A stretch of 64,000 nt of DNA. Source: Sphagnum magellanicum. Taxonomy: Eukaryota > Streptophyta > Sphagnopsida > Sphagnales > Sphagnaceae. Below the pieces are notes generated by a model. It was not told the DNA's origin, searched no databases, and was given only the letters and a program-made list of their open reading frames with translations. Made by a program: the position numbers and the translations under genes. Location: assembly GCA_021904315.1 (NCBI GenBank), contig CM038915.1, positions 4,898,001 to 4,962,000 of the forward strand. The letters are read 5' to 3'. Below are positions 35,381 through 46,797 of this stretch, in pieces (positions within the stretch are counted from its first letter, which is position 1; every line of letters starts with the position of its first letter).

Positions 35381-38300
35381 ATGTACATAACACCAACACT
35401 GGTTCAATCAACTTGCAATTCTAGTGATGCAACCACATGGCACCCCGACCACGTACACTTGCCTATTTTCAACATTCTACATTTCACTCTCAGTGTTGGG
35501 GGGGAGGAGGTACCATGTAATTTGACTCAAGTTGTGTCTAATACACCTGGAGGTGCATCAGCTTCTGGAGAAACAATCACAACCTTCTACGAATCTACAT
35601 AGTTGGATAGTGGAGAACCCAATACACCAGGTTCTTCAAACACACTTTCCAACTCCATTCCAAGTGTTTCCAACTACCCTTTCATTATCGGGAACCAGCT
35701 CACCAAGAAGGAAAGAGACCAAGTCACAAACTTGTTAATTAAGTATGAGAATGTGTTTGCATTCTCAATGAAAGACTTAGGTAGGTGTAAGACCATGCAG
35801 TTTTCTATAGACCTTACAGATGAAACACCCGTCTATCGAAGGAAGCATAGGTTGAGCAAACATGAATGGGAACTGGTAGATGAAAGATACAAAGAGCTCC
35901 ATGAGGCCGGTCTCATTCAGCCATCAAGTTCTGATTTCGCAACCGCTACAGTAATGCCAGCAAAGAAAGATTCAACTGGATTATGGACTGAGAAAAGGAT
36001 GTGCGGGGATTATAGGCCTTTGAACCTAGTTACACCGCAGGATATGTACCCCATGCCCATCCCTGAAGAATTTTTTGATAGCATTGGAGATTCAAACATC
36101 TTCACAATTGTGGATCTGAGGCAAGGTTTCAACCAGATTGTGCTCGTTGAGAAGGATCACAAGAAAACAGCATTCCATGGAAGCAACAAGTTATGGGAAT
36201 GGCTTGTGATGCCTTTTGGATTGAAGAATGCACCTGTCTTCTTTCAACGAGTCATGGACCAAGTTCTCAAAGGGGCAGATTTCCTGAAGTGTTACATAGA
36301 TGACGTCCTAGTGCATAGCAAGGGACTCCTGCAGCATTTGGCTCATCTTGAGGAGTTATTCAAGAGGCTCCACGAAGTCAATATGAAGATCCATCCTAAA
36401 AAATGTGAGTTTGCTGTCACCTCAATAATCTACCTTGGACATAGAATTTTGCCAAATGGTACCATGGCTCATTGGGCCAAAGTAGTAGCCATTTTGGAGA
36501 TGCCCAATCCTACTGATGTTCACACGTTGAGGAGCTTCATTAGACTATGCAATTACTACAGAATTTATGTCCAAGATTTTAGTACTATTGCTCATCCTCT
36601 CTATGCATTGTTAAAAAAGGATGTTGTTTGGACATGGAGTGATGAAGCTTAGGAAGCTTTCAACACACTCAAGGAAAAGCTTTCAGAGTTCCCCATTTTG
36701 AGAAGACCTGATTTCAACAAGGTTTTCATTCTACACACTGACTGGAGTGCTCTTGATATTGGAGCTATTATTGGCCAACTTGATGAGGAAGGCAAGGAAT
36801 ATGTTATCGCCTATGCATCTCGAAGCAACAACAAGGCTGAGAGCAACTACTCCTCATACGAGGGGGAGTGCCTTGCTGTTGTATGGGCCGTCATACATTT
36901 CAGGCCTTATCTTTATGGCACCAATTTCACTTTGTATACCGACCACCAGCCTATCAAGTGGTTAATGACCAATGATAAGCTTACTGGTAAGTTAGCTCGT
37001 TGGGCACTTATATTTCAAGAGTATGAGTTCAAGGTTATTCACCGACCTGGTATTACACATCAAAATGCGGATACCATGTCACGAAGACCCCTCACTACCT
37101 CTGAAGATTTTTCAGAAGCCAGGTAAGATTTTGACCAGATTCCAGTAGTACCTATATCTGAGGCATCTAGTTATCTTGCATTACTGCAATGCAACTTGGT
37201 TGAGCAACCCATTCTCGATATATGGGAGGACTTGGACACTCTGAGGTTTTTTCAACATGGGGAATATCCTCCCCAAGTTACGTCAAGTCAGCGAGATCGC
37301 ATACAACAACGATCCAAACACTACTCATGGAAAGACAATCACCTCGTCCGATGCTTACCACAAGGCGACAAAGTGGTTCCACCACCACATGAACGACATG
37401 GTCTTATTCAAAAGGTGCACTCGGAGCTTGGACACTTTGGAGTTAAGCGTACTTATAGCCTTCTCGCTCCTCGTTACCATTGGAGAGGTATGTATGCTCA
37501 AGTCCGAAACATCATTGCTAGGTGTGAACAATGTGATAGAGTGAGAACTTCTTTCTCCTTTCGACAACTCACGCTTTCTCCATTCCCTATTTAGGGCATG
37601 TTCTATCGTTGGTCATGTGATTTAGCTAGAAAGTTACCACAAACCTCTAGGGGTAATGTTTACATCATGATTATGATTGAGCATTTTTCAAAGTGGGTTG
37701 AACTTGTTGCGCTACCAAACAAGTCATCACACAACACCAGTCAGGCTTTCTTACAACAGGTTCTAAGTAGATTTGGGGCTTGTGCTGAGTGCCTTCCTGA
37801 TCAAGGATCAGAATTCAGGGGAGAATTCCAAGACCTACTTGACCATGCTCTCATTGACCATCTTCGGACTTCAAGAAATCATCCCCAAGCTGATGGCCTT
37901 GCAGAAAGGATGGTTCAAACGTGCAAGAAAGGACTTCGGAAGATTTGCCTCACTAAGAACAAAGAGGATTGGGACCTGGCCCTCCCTTACATCGCCATGG
38001 GTTACAAGATGTCCAAACACGCCTTTTTATCTCATTTCTCTCCTTATTTTTTACTTTTTGGGAGACACCCCATTCCACCCTCTTCCATTACTGCTCAAAT
38101 GGACCAGGTTGTGGACTTGGATTCCCCAGCCACTTGGGCTAGGGTCATTGCAGAAAGGGCTGCTCTATTCAGGAGGGTTATGCCCATGGCCATGGAAAAC
38201 TTGTCCATTGCACAACATTGAGACACCTTACAGTATGCACACACACGAAGTGGCAGTTACAAACCTAAGGTGAGATAATTTGATGTTGGTGATTTTGTGT

Positions 38301-38512
38301 ATCTTCAGCGACAACCCAATGATACTTTAGACACTTCTTCCGGTCGCACTATTTTGAGGATTAAGGCAATCAGGCCTTCAGGTGTGTTGGAGTTACAAGG
38401 AGCTGATGGACGCACAATTCGTGGTCATTCCAAAAATTATGCGCCCTGCCACTTGCCGAACTTGGATCCTACCATCATCACGTCAACTTGGATTCCTCCA
38501 CTTGATTATCCA

Positions 38513-38665
38513 TGTCAAGTATGTCAGAGGACGGACGATGCTGATCAGATGCTACTTTGTGACAACTGTAATGGTGGATGCCATCTCTTCTGCCTCAAGC
38601 CGGAACTCACTCAAGTTCCCGTCGGCAATTGGTACTGTTCATCATGTTCTCCTACAGCACCTTGA
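38513..38665 (+). pseudogene. C-terminal PHD finger of the retroelement polyprotein
   Basis: A C4HC3 zinc-finger pattern is complete: CQVC, CDNC, HLFC and CSSC, with the PHD-typical spacing and a tryptophan two residues before the last pair (NWYCSSC). It follows the integrase C-terminal region (DFVYLQ...) in the position where chromoviruses carry a chromodomain. PHD fingers read histone H3 tails, so a role in choosing chromatin targets for integration is a reasonable inference. A stop at 38276 separates it from the integrase core in this copy. Confidence 0.8.
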
Positions 38666-38706
38666 TTCCTACTCAGACCATGCCACGCTTTTCCCGGCTC
38701 AGGTCT

Positions 38707-38714
38707 GGGGGGGG
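38707..38714 (+). other. Candidate polypurine tract
   Basis: Eight G residues (then A) directly precede B1. In Ty3/gypsy elements the polypurine tract sets the left edge of the 3' LTR, so reverse transcription would define a repeat starting at B1, not at A2. Confidence 0.6.
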
Positions 38715-39371
38715 ATACATGAGAATTTCATCTCAGCCTCCCTTGTGCATTGTGTATATATGTGTGTGCATGTATCTCTTTGATTAGTTTCTACCTTTAA
38801 TTGGTTTTAGGCTGTTTGTTTAGTAGAGTTTTTTGCGGATTCACACCTTTATGACATTGTATGTCACGACACTACACGTCACGACAACTGTCATGCCCAT
38901 ATGCACAGCCTCATGCATGATGGCCGGTTACGGGCATGCCCGTCATATCTTTTAGGGTTATTGTATGGTTGTAAGGTTATGAACGTTCTTAAGTGACTGT
39001 GCGCTATTAGGTTTAGGGTTTCAGCTTTTGGTGGATGTATAAAAGGGCCAAGCCCTTCCCTTATCCTTTAGTTTTTCTAGAATTCCTTTGTATGAGAGTT
39101 ACCTCCATAGTTCACTTGGATTTTTTAAATGCTCATGGTGGTTACTGCACGGCCACCATCTACATACACCTTCACTACTTCTTTGCAATTTATTTCAATA
39201 TACATGAAAATTTCATTTCAGCCTCCCTTGTGCATTGTGTATATATGTGTGTGCATGCATCTCTTTGATTAGTTTCTACCTTTAATTGGTTTTAGGTTGT
39301 TTGTTTAGTAGAGTTTCCTGCGGATTCACACCTTTATGACACTGTATGTCACAACACTACACGTCACGACA
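38715..39371 (+). repeat. Right-end repeat block B1-A2-B2 of the retroelement
   Basis: B1 (38715-38886) and B2 (39200-39371) are 172 bp direct copies. A2 (38889-39199) sits between them and matches A1. The B1/A2 junction reads GACA-AC-TGTC, like a joint between two LTR ends. B2 begins right after the point where A1/A2 identity stops. B1 is absent from the left end of the element. Confidence 0.9.
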
Positions 39372-39375
39372 GCAC

Positions 39376-40538
39376 TTGATTGTTTACCATACCATAGTAC
39401 CTTGGCCATTTCAACAAGTGTTTGTTGTCGAATAATTTAATTAATTTTAAAACATTAATTTCAACAAATGGAATATTCTTAAATATTCATTATTTTCCTT
39501 CACAATATTTTTTTTGATTTGGAAGAAATAATTTTCAAAAATTTTGAAACATTTCTGAAAATAATATAATTAGTGTCGAATTGGCCCAAGGTACTAAGGT
39601 ATCATTAGTTTGCCTTCTCCTCCTCCTCCTCTTGTTTCCCTTCCCATTTTTGTTTGGAATATAAAGTCTTGCCGGTTATCAATAACTCTGTTTGATCCGG
39701 CAATATATATAGATCTGGCGGGATATTCTGCGAGTATACGTGGTGGCATCTCGACCGTCGAATAGGGTGCACAGACAAAAGCCTCGGGATGCGGAAGCGT
39801 CTTCCGCACACGACTGTTCTCGCGTTCCTCCGTTGCGAAGAAAAATTTTTGGTTTCTCAAATTCTCCCTCCCCGATCGATACCCTCCGATTTGCGCATGG
39901 CGTGAATCAGTAAGCTCGGTTTTGAATCACTCGGATTGACTGGAAAAGTTGCAGTCTCTTGGCTTTTGTTCAATCCGCAAGAGAGTTTTGCCCAAAGGTT
40001 TTTGTGAGCGTTGTATAATGGAAAACCCTTGATTCCTAAGGGAAAAGATTTTGTTTCCTAGTGTTGGTAATTGAAGAGATGATTGCTGCATTTTTCGCAG
40101 TGCTTTTCCTTCTGGTTTGAGTGTGACATCAAAGCTTCTTTCTTCTTCTTCTTCTTCTTCTTCTTCTTCCTGGTTGTCAGAAAGAGATTTAGGGTTTTCG
40201 ACAGATTTAGGGTTTCAAGCATAAGGCTTGGAGAGGGGGGAGGAGGGGAAGACGGGAATTCATTTTGCATTCCTGCCTGAGATGTCAGATCACGTGGCAT
40301 CCAAGAGAGCAGCATTTTGAAGCGGATTCCAGGTTTGTGTAGATGAAAGGAAATTGAAGGTATGGAGTTTGGTTGATGGTGTTACAGCAGCTATCATGCT
40401 GCAGTTGGATTTTGTGAAGTTTCAGAGAGAAGATAGATAGGGGAAAGTGGGCGAGAAAAGTGAATCTGCTCGATGTAGTCAGTCACTGTGTTTTGCTGGT
40501 CATGCCTGACAGGTCTTGAAGGAGATAGGGCGGGGGCC
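39376..40538 (+). promoter_or_regulatory. Promoter and 5' leader of the S26-like gene
   Basis: A TATATATA stretch lies near 39705-39713. Two TTTAGGGTTT telo-box motifs (about 40188-40197 and 40206-40215) occur in the likely 5' leader; such motifs are common near the start of plant housekeeping genes. A CTT microsatellite lies at about 40137-40170. No separate gene is recognised here. Confidence 0.45.
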
Positions 40539-43500
40539 ATGGGATCTCCAGTGACATGGGCACGATATTTCCTAACAAAGATCAAGGTCTCCCTCGCTCA
40601 AAGCATCAGGGTATGTCATGCAGCATAGATTTGACCCTTATGACTGTCTTTTTTATCTGGACATGGTGTCTGCACATGGAGTGTTTTTATTTCAGTGGAA
40701 TTCATCAAGTTCTTCATTTTTTCAGTTTTCGTTTGTAGATGGTTGTCTTTCTTCTATAGATTTTATCATTGCAGGATTTCCCCTGAAATAGGATTCGAGG
40801 ATAGGATTCCTTTTGTTGATGCAAAGATGCAAAATGGATGATGAATTGATGCAGAGTTATGAGCTGGGGAACATCAAGGAGAGAGAAATATATGATAGTA
40901 TTGTCAAGAATGTAGTACAAGGTCGTCTCACATTCAAAAGGCTTTTTAAAGGCACAGAGATGACACCAACTTTTGCAAGTCATGGGGAGACATTACTTAT
41001 CCGATCACTTCCAAGGCCTAGCCCAAGGTCAGTTATAACTTGCATTCCTAGCAACTATTCTCAGTGTGCTTTCCTGCATGATCTTATGATGGTGTGAAAT
41101 GGCTTCTGCAATTGTATCATGATTTTATCCATGCTACTAGTTTTCGGGCCATCTTCATGCTGAAATGTACAGTTCCAGATGCTATTTGAGGTGAGAAACA
41201 CTTAATTTTGGTTACAGATGAGGGTTCTGTATACCAAAAGTGGTAATAATTGTCTAGGCAACTGCAAAGTTGGCATGCCACACTTATATGGTATAGCTGA
41301 TTTTAGAGTATTGTTGCAACCACTTGCTTGCACTAATACAGAGTGAGATAGATTGTTCGAGTTTGGTGTAGAGTGTCATTTCCTGAGATGCCTTTTGTTG
41401 GTATCTTTCTGGTTATGGAATCATCCCATACTTGAATCACTGCTAAGATCCATGGGTCATTGAGTCTGGGGTGTTAAGGAGGGACTTTCCATCTCTTTTT
41501 TTTCTGACAACATTGTCTTTATCTCTGGCAGGTCAGTGTTTGTGGGGGATGTTGTGATGTTGGAGGATCCAGATAATCCACAAAGGGAGCTTGTCCGACG
41601 GGTTGCAGCATTAGAAGGGGAGGAGATGCTCTCATCAAATGACAACGAGGAGGGTTTTAAGTTACAACCTGGAACCTGCTGGGTGCTTTGTGACAACGGA
41701 GGCATAAGCCCAAAGGTACTGGTACAGATATCAACTTTGAGCTTGGAACTCTGATTTCATAGTTAAGATGAGCTGCTGCCATGCTATGTATTGACACACT
41801 TTGTCAAATGCCCTCGCGTGTGAGATGAAAAGAACCATACTATGGAAAGTGGGCTGCTGTGCATACAAATGGCCCCTCTTGATCCTTGATTGTACTCTGC
41901 ATCAATTCAGGCATCATTCTATTAACTACTATTGAATATCAAGCCCTTGAGAAATCATGCAATAGTAGGGATTGTCATGGGTGGAAAATTAACCACATGC
42001 TCAACATGGTGCTCCTTGCAAACAAAGAGATCCAGTGAAGTCACCTGCAGATCTCAGGGACACGGATTAAGTAAACTTTTAGGTCAAGTCTGGCAATTCA
42101 AGTAACTGCAAGATGCCCATCTTTTAAGGTTCTATTTGTTGATTCATCTGTTCCAAAGGTCTAATGTTTATGGTGGCTCAGGGACAGAAAGGCAACTCAG
42201 AATGTAGTACAACAAAAATGCAGACATAGAGCAGTGGTTAGGTTGGCCATGGAAACACAAAATGTACTCAATTTCATGAGAAAAGTAACTGTGCTTGCAG
42301 ATGTCATCATTTCAAGTTGGTACTTGCAGGAGGCTGTAGATAGCCGGAGCTTTGGGCCACTGCCACTGAGCAATATAATTGGACGAGCCATCTATTGCAG
42401 CCGCTCCCCTGTTGAACATGGCTTTGTCCAAAACAGGTGAAGAGCAGCCCTGTGGCAGCACTTTTTTCTTTCACTGCCACTTTCCTGTTAGTGTAGCTTT
42501 ATCAACATACATGTCATTGAGAGTGGGCACTTTCAACTCTTATTTCTGTCTACTCTTGTCTTCCATTTCTTGGTGTTTCTTTTCCCTTATATTAATCTTC
42601 CCCTGTTCTTTTCCCTTTCTGTCTTTCTTTGTTTCTTTGTCTGGTCTTCGTTGTGGGGTCTGTTGCTAGCCAGTAGTATGGCTGAGTCTTCCCGTTGCTT
42701 CCGGAATTGCAGCAGAAACTCAGTTCGCAGGCTGGTGCTTGGCACTGTCCTTTACCCACTGTAGGGAGCTGATGAAGTCAGTGGGGAAGGTGTGATAGTT
42801 AAGTCACTATCATACATGCTACTGTTGATGGTCCCTGAACAGGTGTGAGACTGGCACTTTCGTTCATACTGCTGTGTGTTTTTCGTGTTTTGTTTTGTTT
42901 CTCCCCTTGACTGGTTCTTTCTGTGGCTTCCTGAAGAAGTGTTAACCTTGCTGTCTTCTTCTTCATCGTGAGAATGGAGATTTCTCTATTCTTATGAAAG
43001 ATATATTCCATTTCTTGGTGTGACCCAGGAGTTTCATGAAAACCCCATGAAACCTAGTTTTATAAATGCAGCCAGTTCTAATTGTCTCACAGAAGTTTCT
43101 AAGTGGCTTAGCTCCTTGTATAAAGCTATCCTGCCAGTGGTCAATGACCTGCTGGTTGCCAAGTTGCAGGAAGCTGATGTTGCTTCTCAGACTAGTTGGA
43201 GTTTTAAAGATTCTTCAGGTGGAGTTGAAGTCGTCAATTTCTGGAATTGCCCTAATGCTGACAAATTGTGGTCTCTTGATTTCTCAATACTTTTTCTAGA
43301 AAGATCAATCTACTAGAGTTGGAAGCTAGAAAGAGAGTTTTTGCTAGGAATTTTTGAGTTTCATCATTTGAGAGGTCAGCCCTTAACTTTCAAATGTGTC
43401 TGGTAGAAGGAGAAGATAAAGTGTATACAATCCCTCCATAGCTTCAAGGAAGCAAAAGCTTCAGATTTATCTTTAGTGGATTCCCTGTTTCTCTGCTTTT

Positions 43501-43822
43501 TCTTCCTCTTTTCTTGTTTTGGCTTTTTCTTTACTTTCCCTCTCCATAGTATGGAGAAGTTCTCAGCACCTTTGAATATCATTACTATAGAGATGTAGTT
43601 GCCAACTTCCCCTTCCTAGTTTACAGATGACATGCTTGCCAACATTGATCCCTGCAACTTCTCAGGGTCATTTTCTTGTATCCATCTTCTCTGGTCAGGG
43701 AATTAAATCTCCAATGTGTTTTCTAATGTTTCACTGTTTTATGTAGTGATGAGGCAATGCATGTGGATTCTCCAGTTTTGGCTGTTGAGCTTGATGTGGA
43801 AGAAATGACAAGTCAATCTTGA
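40539..43822 (+). CDS. S26 (type I signal peptidase-like) family protein, probable pseudoprotease
   Basis: Exons: 40539-40610, 40855-41027, 41532-41715, 42330-42436, 43747-43822; all junctions are GT-AG and the 612 nt CDS gives 203 residues. The start ATG has a strong GGCCATGGG context. The layout follows the mitochondrial inner-membrane-protease/signal-peptidase fold: an N-terminal segment (TWARYFLTKIK), GTEMTPTF at the box B position, VFVGDVVMLEDP, RRVAALEGEE at box D, then CWVLCDN and DSRSFGPLPLSNIIGRAIY. It resembles a short plant family (Arabidopsis At2g31140/At1g06200 type, from memory). In active S26 enzymes box B has the Ser nucleophile (SM.PT) and box D a Lys; here Glu and Arg stand there, so catalysis is unlikely. 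The last exon encodes an acidic tail (LAVELDVEE). Intron 4 (1.3 kb) holds one arm of an inverted repeat. It is convergent with NECAP. Confidence 0.88.
42655..43005 (+). repeat. Inverted repeat, left arm (intron 4 of the S26-like gene)
   Basis: About 350 bp matching the reverse complement of 46275-46690. Shared blocks include ATGGCTGAGTCTTCCCG, CCACTGTAGGGAGCTGATGA, CACTATCATACATG, CTGTTGATGGTCCCTGAACA and AATGGAGATTTCTC. By eye identity is about 80 percent with small indels. A 22 bp piece (GGGAGCTGATGAAGTCAGTGGG) recurs near 45061. Confidence 0.85.
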
Positions 43823-46797
43823 ACAGTTAGTGTGAAAGTCAGCAAATTACCTCTGCAATTGACTGACAAGGTTGGTCACTCTTGTCTGTCTGCAAGTTTT
43901 TTGGAGGTGTTGGATTTGCCATTGTAGTTAAGCTAATGTCACCCAGGTATTCAACTCAGATGCAGTAGACAGAAGGTTTTCTCTAGTCAAGGTGTTTTCG
44001 ACCAGCAGAACTGAGTCATTTACATCTGTTTGGCAACTCAGTGGTAAAAATATGTTGGTGAACCATTGGTAACTGTTAAAGAATTCATTTCTGTTTCTTT
44101 GTGGTTCAAGTGTGTGCTTTCTGTAATGCAGGTTAATGTTTCTAACAAATGAAGGAGCTAAGGCTGGCCTTCTGACTCAAACTTTCTTCTCAACCTTACA
44201 AAGCTCAAGCTCACTATTTACCATTCCAGAGCTCGACCTTCTTTATACTTTCTTCACCTTTGTATCCTCAAGCTGGGGTAGTAACAAGTATCTGGAAATT
44301 GCTGCCAAAGCTCTAGGAAATCCAAAAAGATTGCATTGTTACATCTGTTAGCACTGACTTCAAGTGTCTGAATTTTTTACCTCCCAACTGTGTTTAGGTG
44401 CTCAAATCACAGGCACAGATGTCAGTGTGCAAGATCTGCTCTGATAACTGTCACCTCCCCACAGCAGATATGCTCTGTTAACAACTGTTCAAGCTTGGAA
44501 GCTCAATTGGGTGCGTGTTTAGGTCTGCACCTTGAGCATCAATGTTCCCAATCTTAGACACAGATGCTTACAATGCCTAAACCACCACTTTTAATTCTCT
44601 TTACTGCAAATTATTGGAAGTATTATAAAGTAAGGTGCTATTTTGGTCATGTTAGTTTTAGTTTTGCTGAAACTGATAGAATAGTTCCCTCAATGCATTG
44701 GTGTTGAGATTTCTCTGTAATTTCATAGATATAGTCTCCAGTAGTGACTTTTGCAGAAGTTCAGTATCCAAGTAATCACTGTCATGTGTTTAAATGAGAT
44801 GGTCAGGGTGCAAGTATGCTCCAGACACCACCTTGTATGCAGGCCTCTTTGTGCCTTATGCTTACATGCTTGCTTGTACAGGGACAAAAAAAACAAAATG
44901 ACTCCTATGTTCAAAAAGCTAAGTGCTTCAAAACTGTTTACTTCTTGGATGAGTGATATGTTCAGCACTAGCTGATATCAAGACTGAGTGTCTAGAAGCT
45001 TATGACATAGATGTTTGTATAAGGTTTTTTCCAAATTTGGCCAGGTTGATACTAAGCATTGGGAGCTGATGAAGTCAGTGGGCAAGATTACCTTATAAGC
45101 TATAAATGACAAAGTTAACAGTCTCACACAGTATGGCAATCTAGATTATACTTAACAACCAGTTATTCTGCTTGTATTAGTTTTGATTATGCTCAAGCTG
45201 ATGAAACAATTTATTACAGAAAAATTTGTCTTTAAAGTATTGTTGTAAAGGATACTCTGCAGTTCATTCATATGTACATTAGAAAATTAGAGATTGCATC
45301 ATTAGGCTCCAAGATTTGTCACTATTCCCACATGTTACCTGGAACAACTTGGATGGTGAAGACAACAGAGACAGATATTGAGTGCAATATTCACTAACAC
45401 ATATCACATATTTTGCTCAAGTCGTCATCCAACTGCCACAAGCCCAGAATCAATGTCGCAACTTTCTGTGCCAATGAACTGTTGACAGCTCTTCCTCTCA
45501 CCCTCAATTCTCAGCAAGCTGCTTCAGCTAGCAGCAGTCTGTTGCAGTGTTCCTTCACATGCTGCTCATATGTATAAACCCTAGCTCTGAAGGAAGTGAT
45601 CACCTGCAAATAGAATAAATTCATAAAGTAACAGATTCTCTTTCCAGCGAAGACCAGTAACGGGTTACCCAAGACTTTTTAACTGAAAAAAATTGTCTTC
45701 CAAAGAAAGTGTGTCAGACTATCTTAGTAACCCTGACACACAATGTTGAACTCCATTTGGCTTCAGGCTTGAAGTTAAAGTCTGTTACATTGTTCACCTC
45801 TACAGTCAAACCTCTAATATGAAGAGTACAGTTTTGAGCTGACACTGGAAATTACTGAAACTAGTCTTGGGAGCCTTGGCCCCACAGAATTAGTAAAACC
45901 CCAATACATCCTAAGAGTTCATACATGGTCTAAGACCCACTATCCTGTCCTCAATCAGGAAGATGTTTGAATTTTTTGTGAAATGCTCATGTATCCCTGA
46001 TAGCGAGACTGATGGTGGTGAAGCCATTAAGTGCAATCCGTTACCAGAAAGTGAAACTCCCGTGCATGAACAGCAAAAGCCAACAGTTACTGCATGCTAG
46101 AAGATGGTTCTGAACATATCACATTAACCTTTTTGACTCTTCCCTGACACCATGGAAAGTGGAGACTAACAAAGGAAGCATTCATCATGAGTCCCAGATA
46201 AGCTTTGTTCTAAATTTCCCACAAATGCTTACCACAGAATGTGTGGTCTGCTGTCTAAAGTTGTTTGTCAAAACATATAAACTTAATTATATCTCTCATA
46301 AGAATCGAGAAATCTCCATTCTTACAATTAAGAAAAAGAAAAGCAAGGTTAACTTCTTCCTTGAGCCACTGAAATTTCCAGGGGCAGGAAAGACAAAACT
46401 GAGAACAAAGGACTACGAAACAAAAACCAAACAAGGACAAAATAAACAAAATAAACATGAATGCAGTATGAACAACAGTGCCAGTCTCACACTTGTTCAG
46501 GGACCATCAACAGTAACATGTATGATAGTGACTTCTCTATCACAACATCCCCACTGACTTCATCAGCTCCCTACAGTGGGTGAAGGCCAGTGTAAACACT
46601 AACCTGTGTACTGAGTTTCTGCTGCAAATCTGGAAGCATCGGGAAGACTCAGCCATGCTACAGGCTAGCAACAAACAACACAAGGAGAAGACACAAGAGA
46701 GCAAAACACAACAGGATAGACTAAACACACAAAAAAGGGCAGCAGGGAAAAACATAGACCAAGTGGGCTTACAAGAAGCTATATAAACTTATACATA
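43823..46797. other. Intergenic between two convergent genes
   Basis: It includes presumed 3' UTRs of both genes. ORFs at 44136-44351 and 44723-44975 have no known domain. The right arm of the inverted repeat lies at 46275-46690 near the NECAP stop codon. No other gene is seen. Confidence 0.5.
46275..46690 (-). repeat. Inverted repeat, right arm (3' of the NECAP gene)
   Basis: The reverse complement matches 42655-43005. It begins about 108 bp beyond the NECAP stop codon and may lie in its 3' UTR. Relative to transcription, both arms have the same sense in their respective genes, since the genes converge. Confidence 0.85.

Larger units (their letters stand above)
31265..38665 (+). pseudogene. 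Retroelement gag-pol polyprotein frame, broken by eleven stops
   Basis: One frame spans 2,466 codons plus a final TGA. Order: capsid-like gag (about codons 1-390); CCHC zinc knuckles from about codon 392 (CNYCGNPTHKASEC, the second cut by a stop); protease near codon 832 (LLDIGA, where D-T/S-G-A is usual); a C5-methyltransferase-like region (about 1050-1390); RT with YIDD at 36293-36304; RNase H (HTDWSA, YEGECLAVVWAV, YTDHQP); integrase with HSELGHFG...CEQC zinc site, DDE core (SCDLA, PDQGSEF, ADGLAERM); PHD finger. Internal stops: 32012 TGA, 32531 TAG, 34991 TAG, 35081 TAA, 35237 TAA, 35600 TAG, 36650 TAG, 37124 TAA, 37592 TAG, 38219 TGA, 38276 TAA. There are no frameshifts. The layout is that of a single-ORF Ty3-like element. 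Other copies could supply proteins in trans. Confidence 0.85.
30038..39371 (+). mobile_element. Ty3/gypsy-related retroelement with split direct repeats and a methyltransferase domain
   Basis: The element is about 9.3 kb. It starts TGTCATG and ends CACGACA (inverted TGTC/GACA tips), with GCAC on both sides (30034-30037 and 39372-39375) as a likely 4 bp target-site duplication. Terminal order is A1 (30038-30348), internal, B1 (38715-38886), AC, A2 (38889-39199), B2 (39200-39371). A1/A2 are both 311 bp with about ten differences; B1/B2 are both 172 bp with about eight; there are no indels. One frame (31265-38665) encodes gag, protease, C5-methyltransferase-like, RT, RNase H, DDE integrase and a PHD finger, with eleven internal stops. 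Split direct repeats are known from PAT/Ngaro-type DIRS elements, which use tyrosine recombinases; here the enzyme is a DDE integrase. A rearranged conventional LTR element remains possible. Confidence 0.85.

Noticed and set aside
31265-38665. Stops in the retroelement corrected by U-to-C RNA editing, as in fern and hornwort organelles
   Set aside because: All stops could formally be reverted by U-to-C, but that editing is known from organelles, and this locus sits among nuclear genes. Transition-type decay is simpler.
39594-39860. Minus-strand ORFs upstream of the S26-like gene
   Set aside because: They overlap its probable promoter and show no domain.
42673-42764. MAESSRCF... ORF shared by both inverted repeat arms as a conserved small protein
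   Set aside because: The two arms diverge by frame-changing differences and different ends; better explained as a non-coding repeat.
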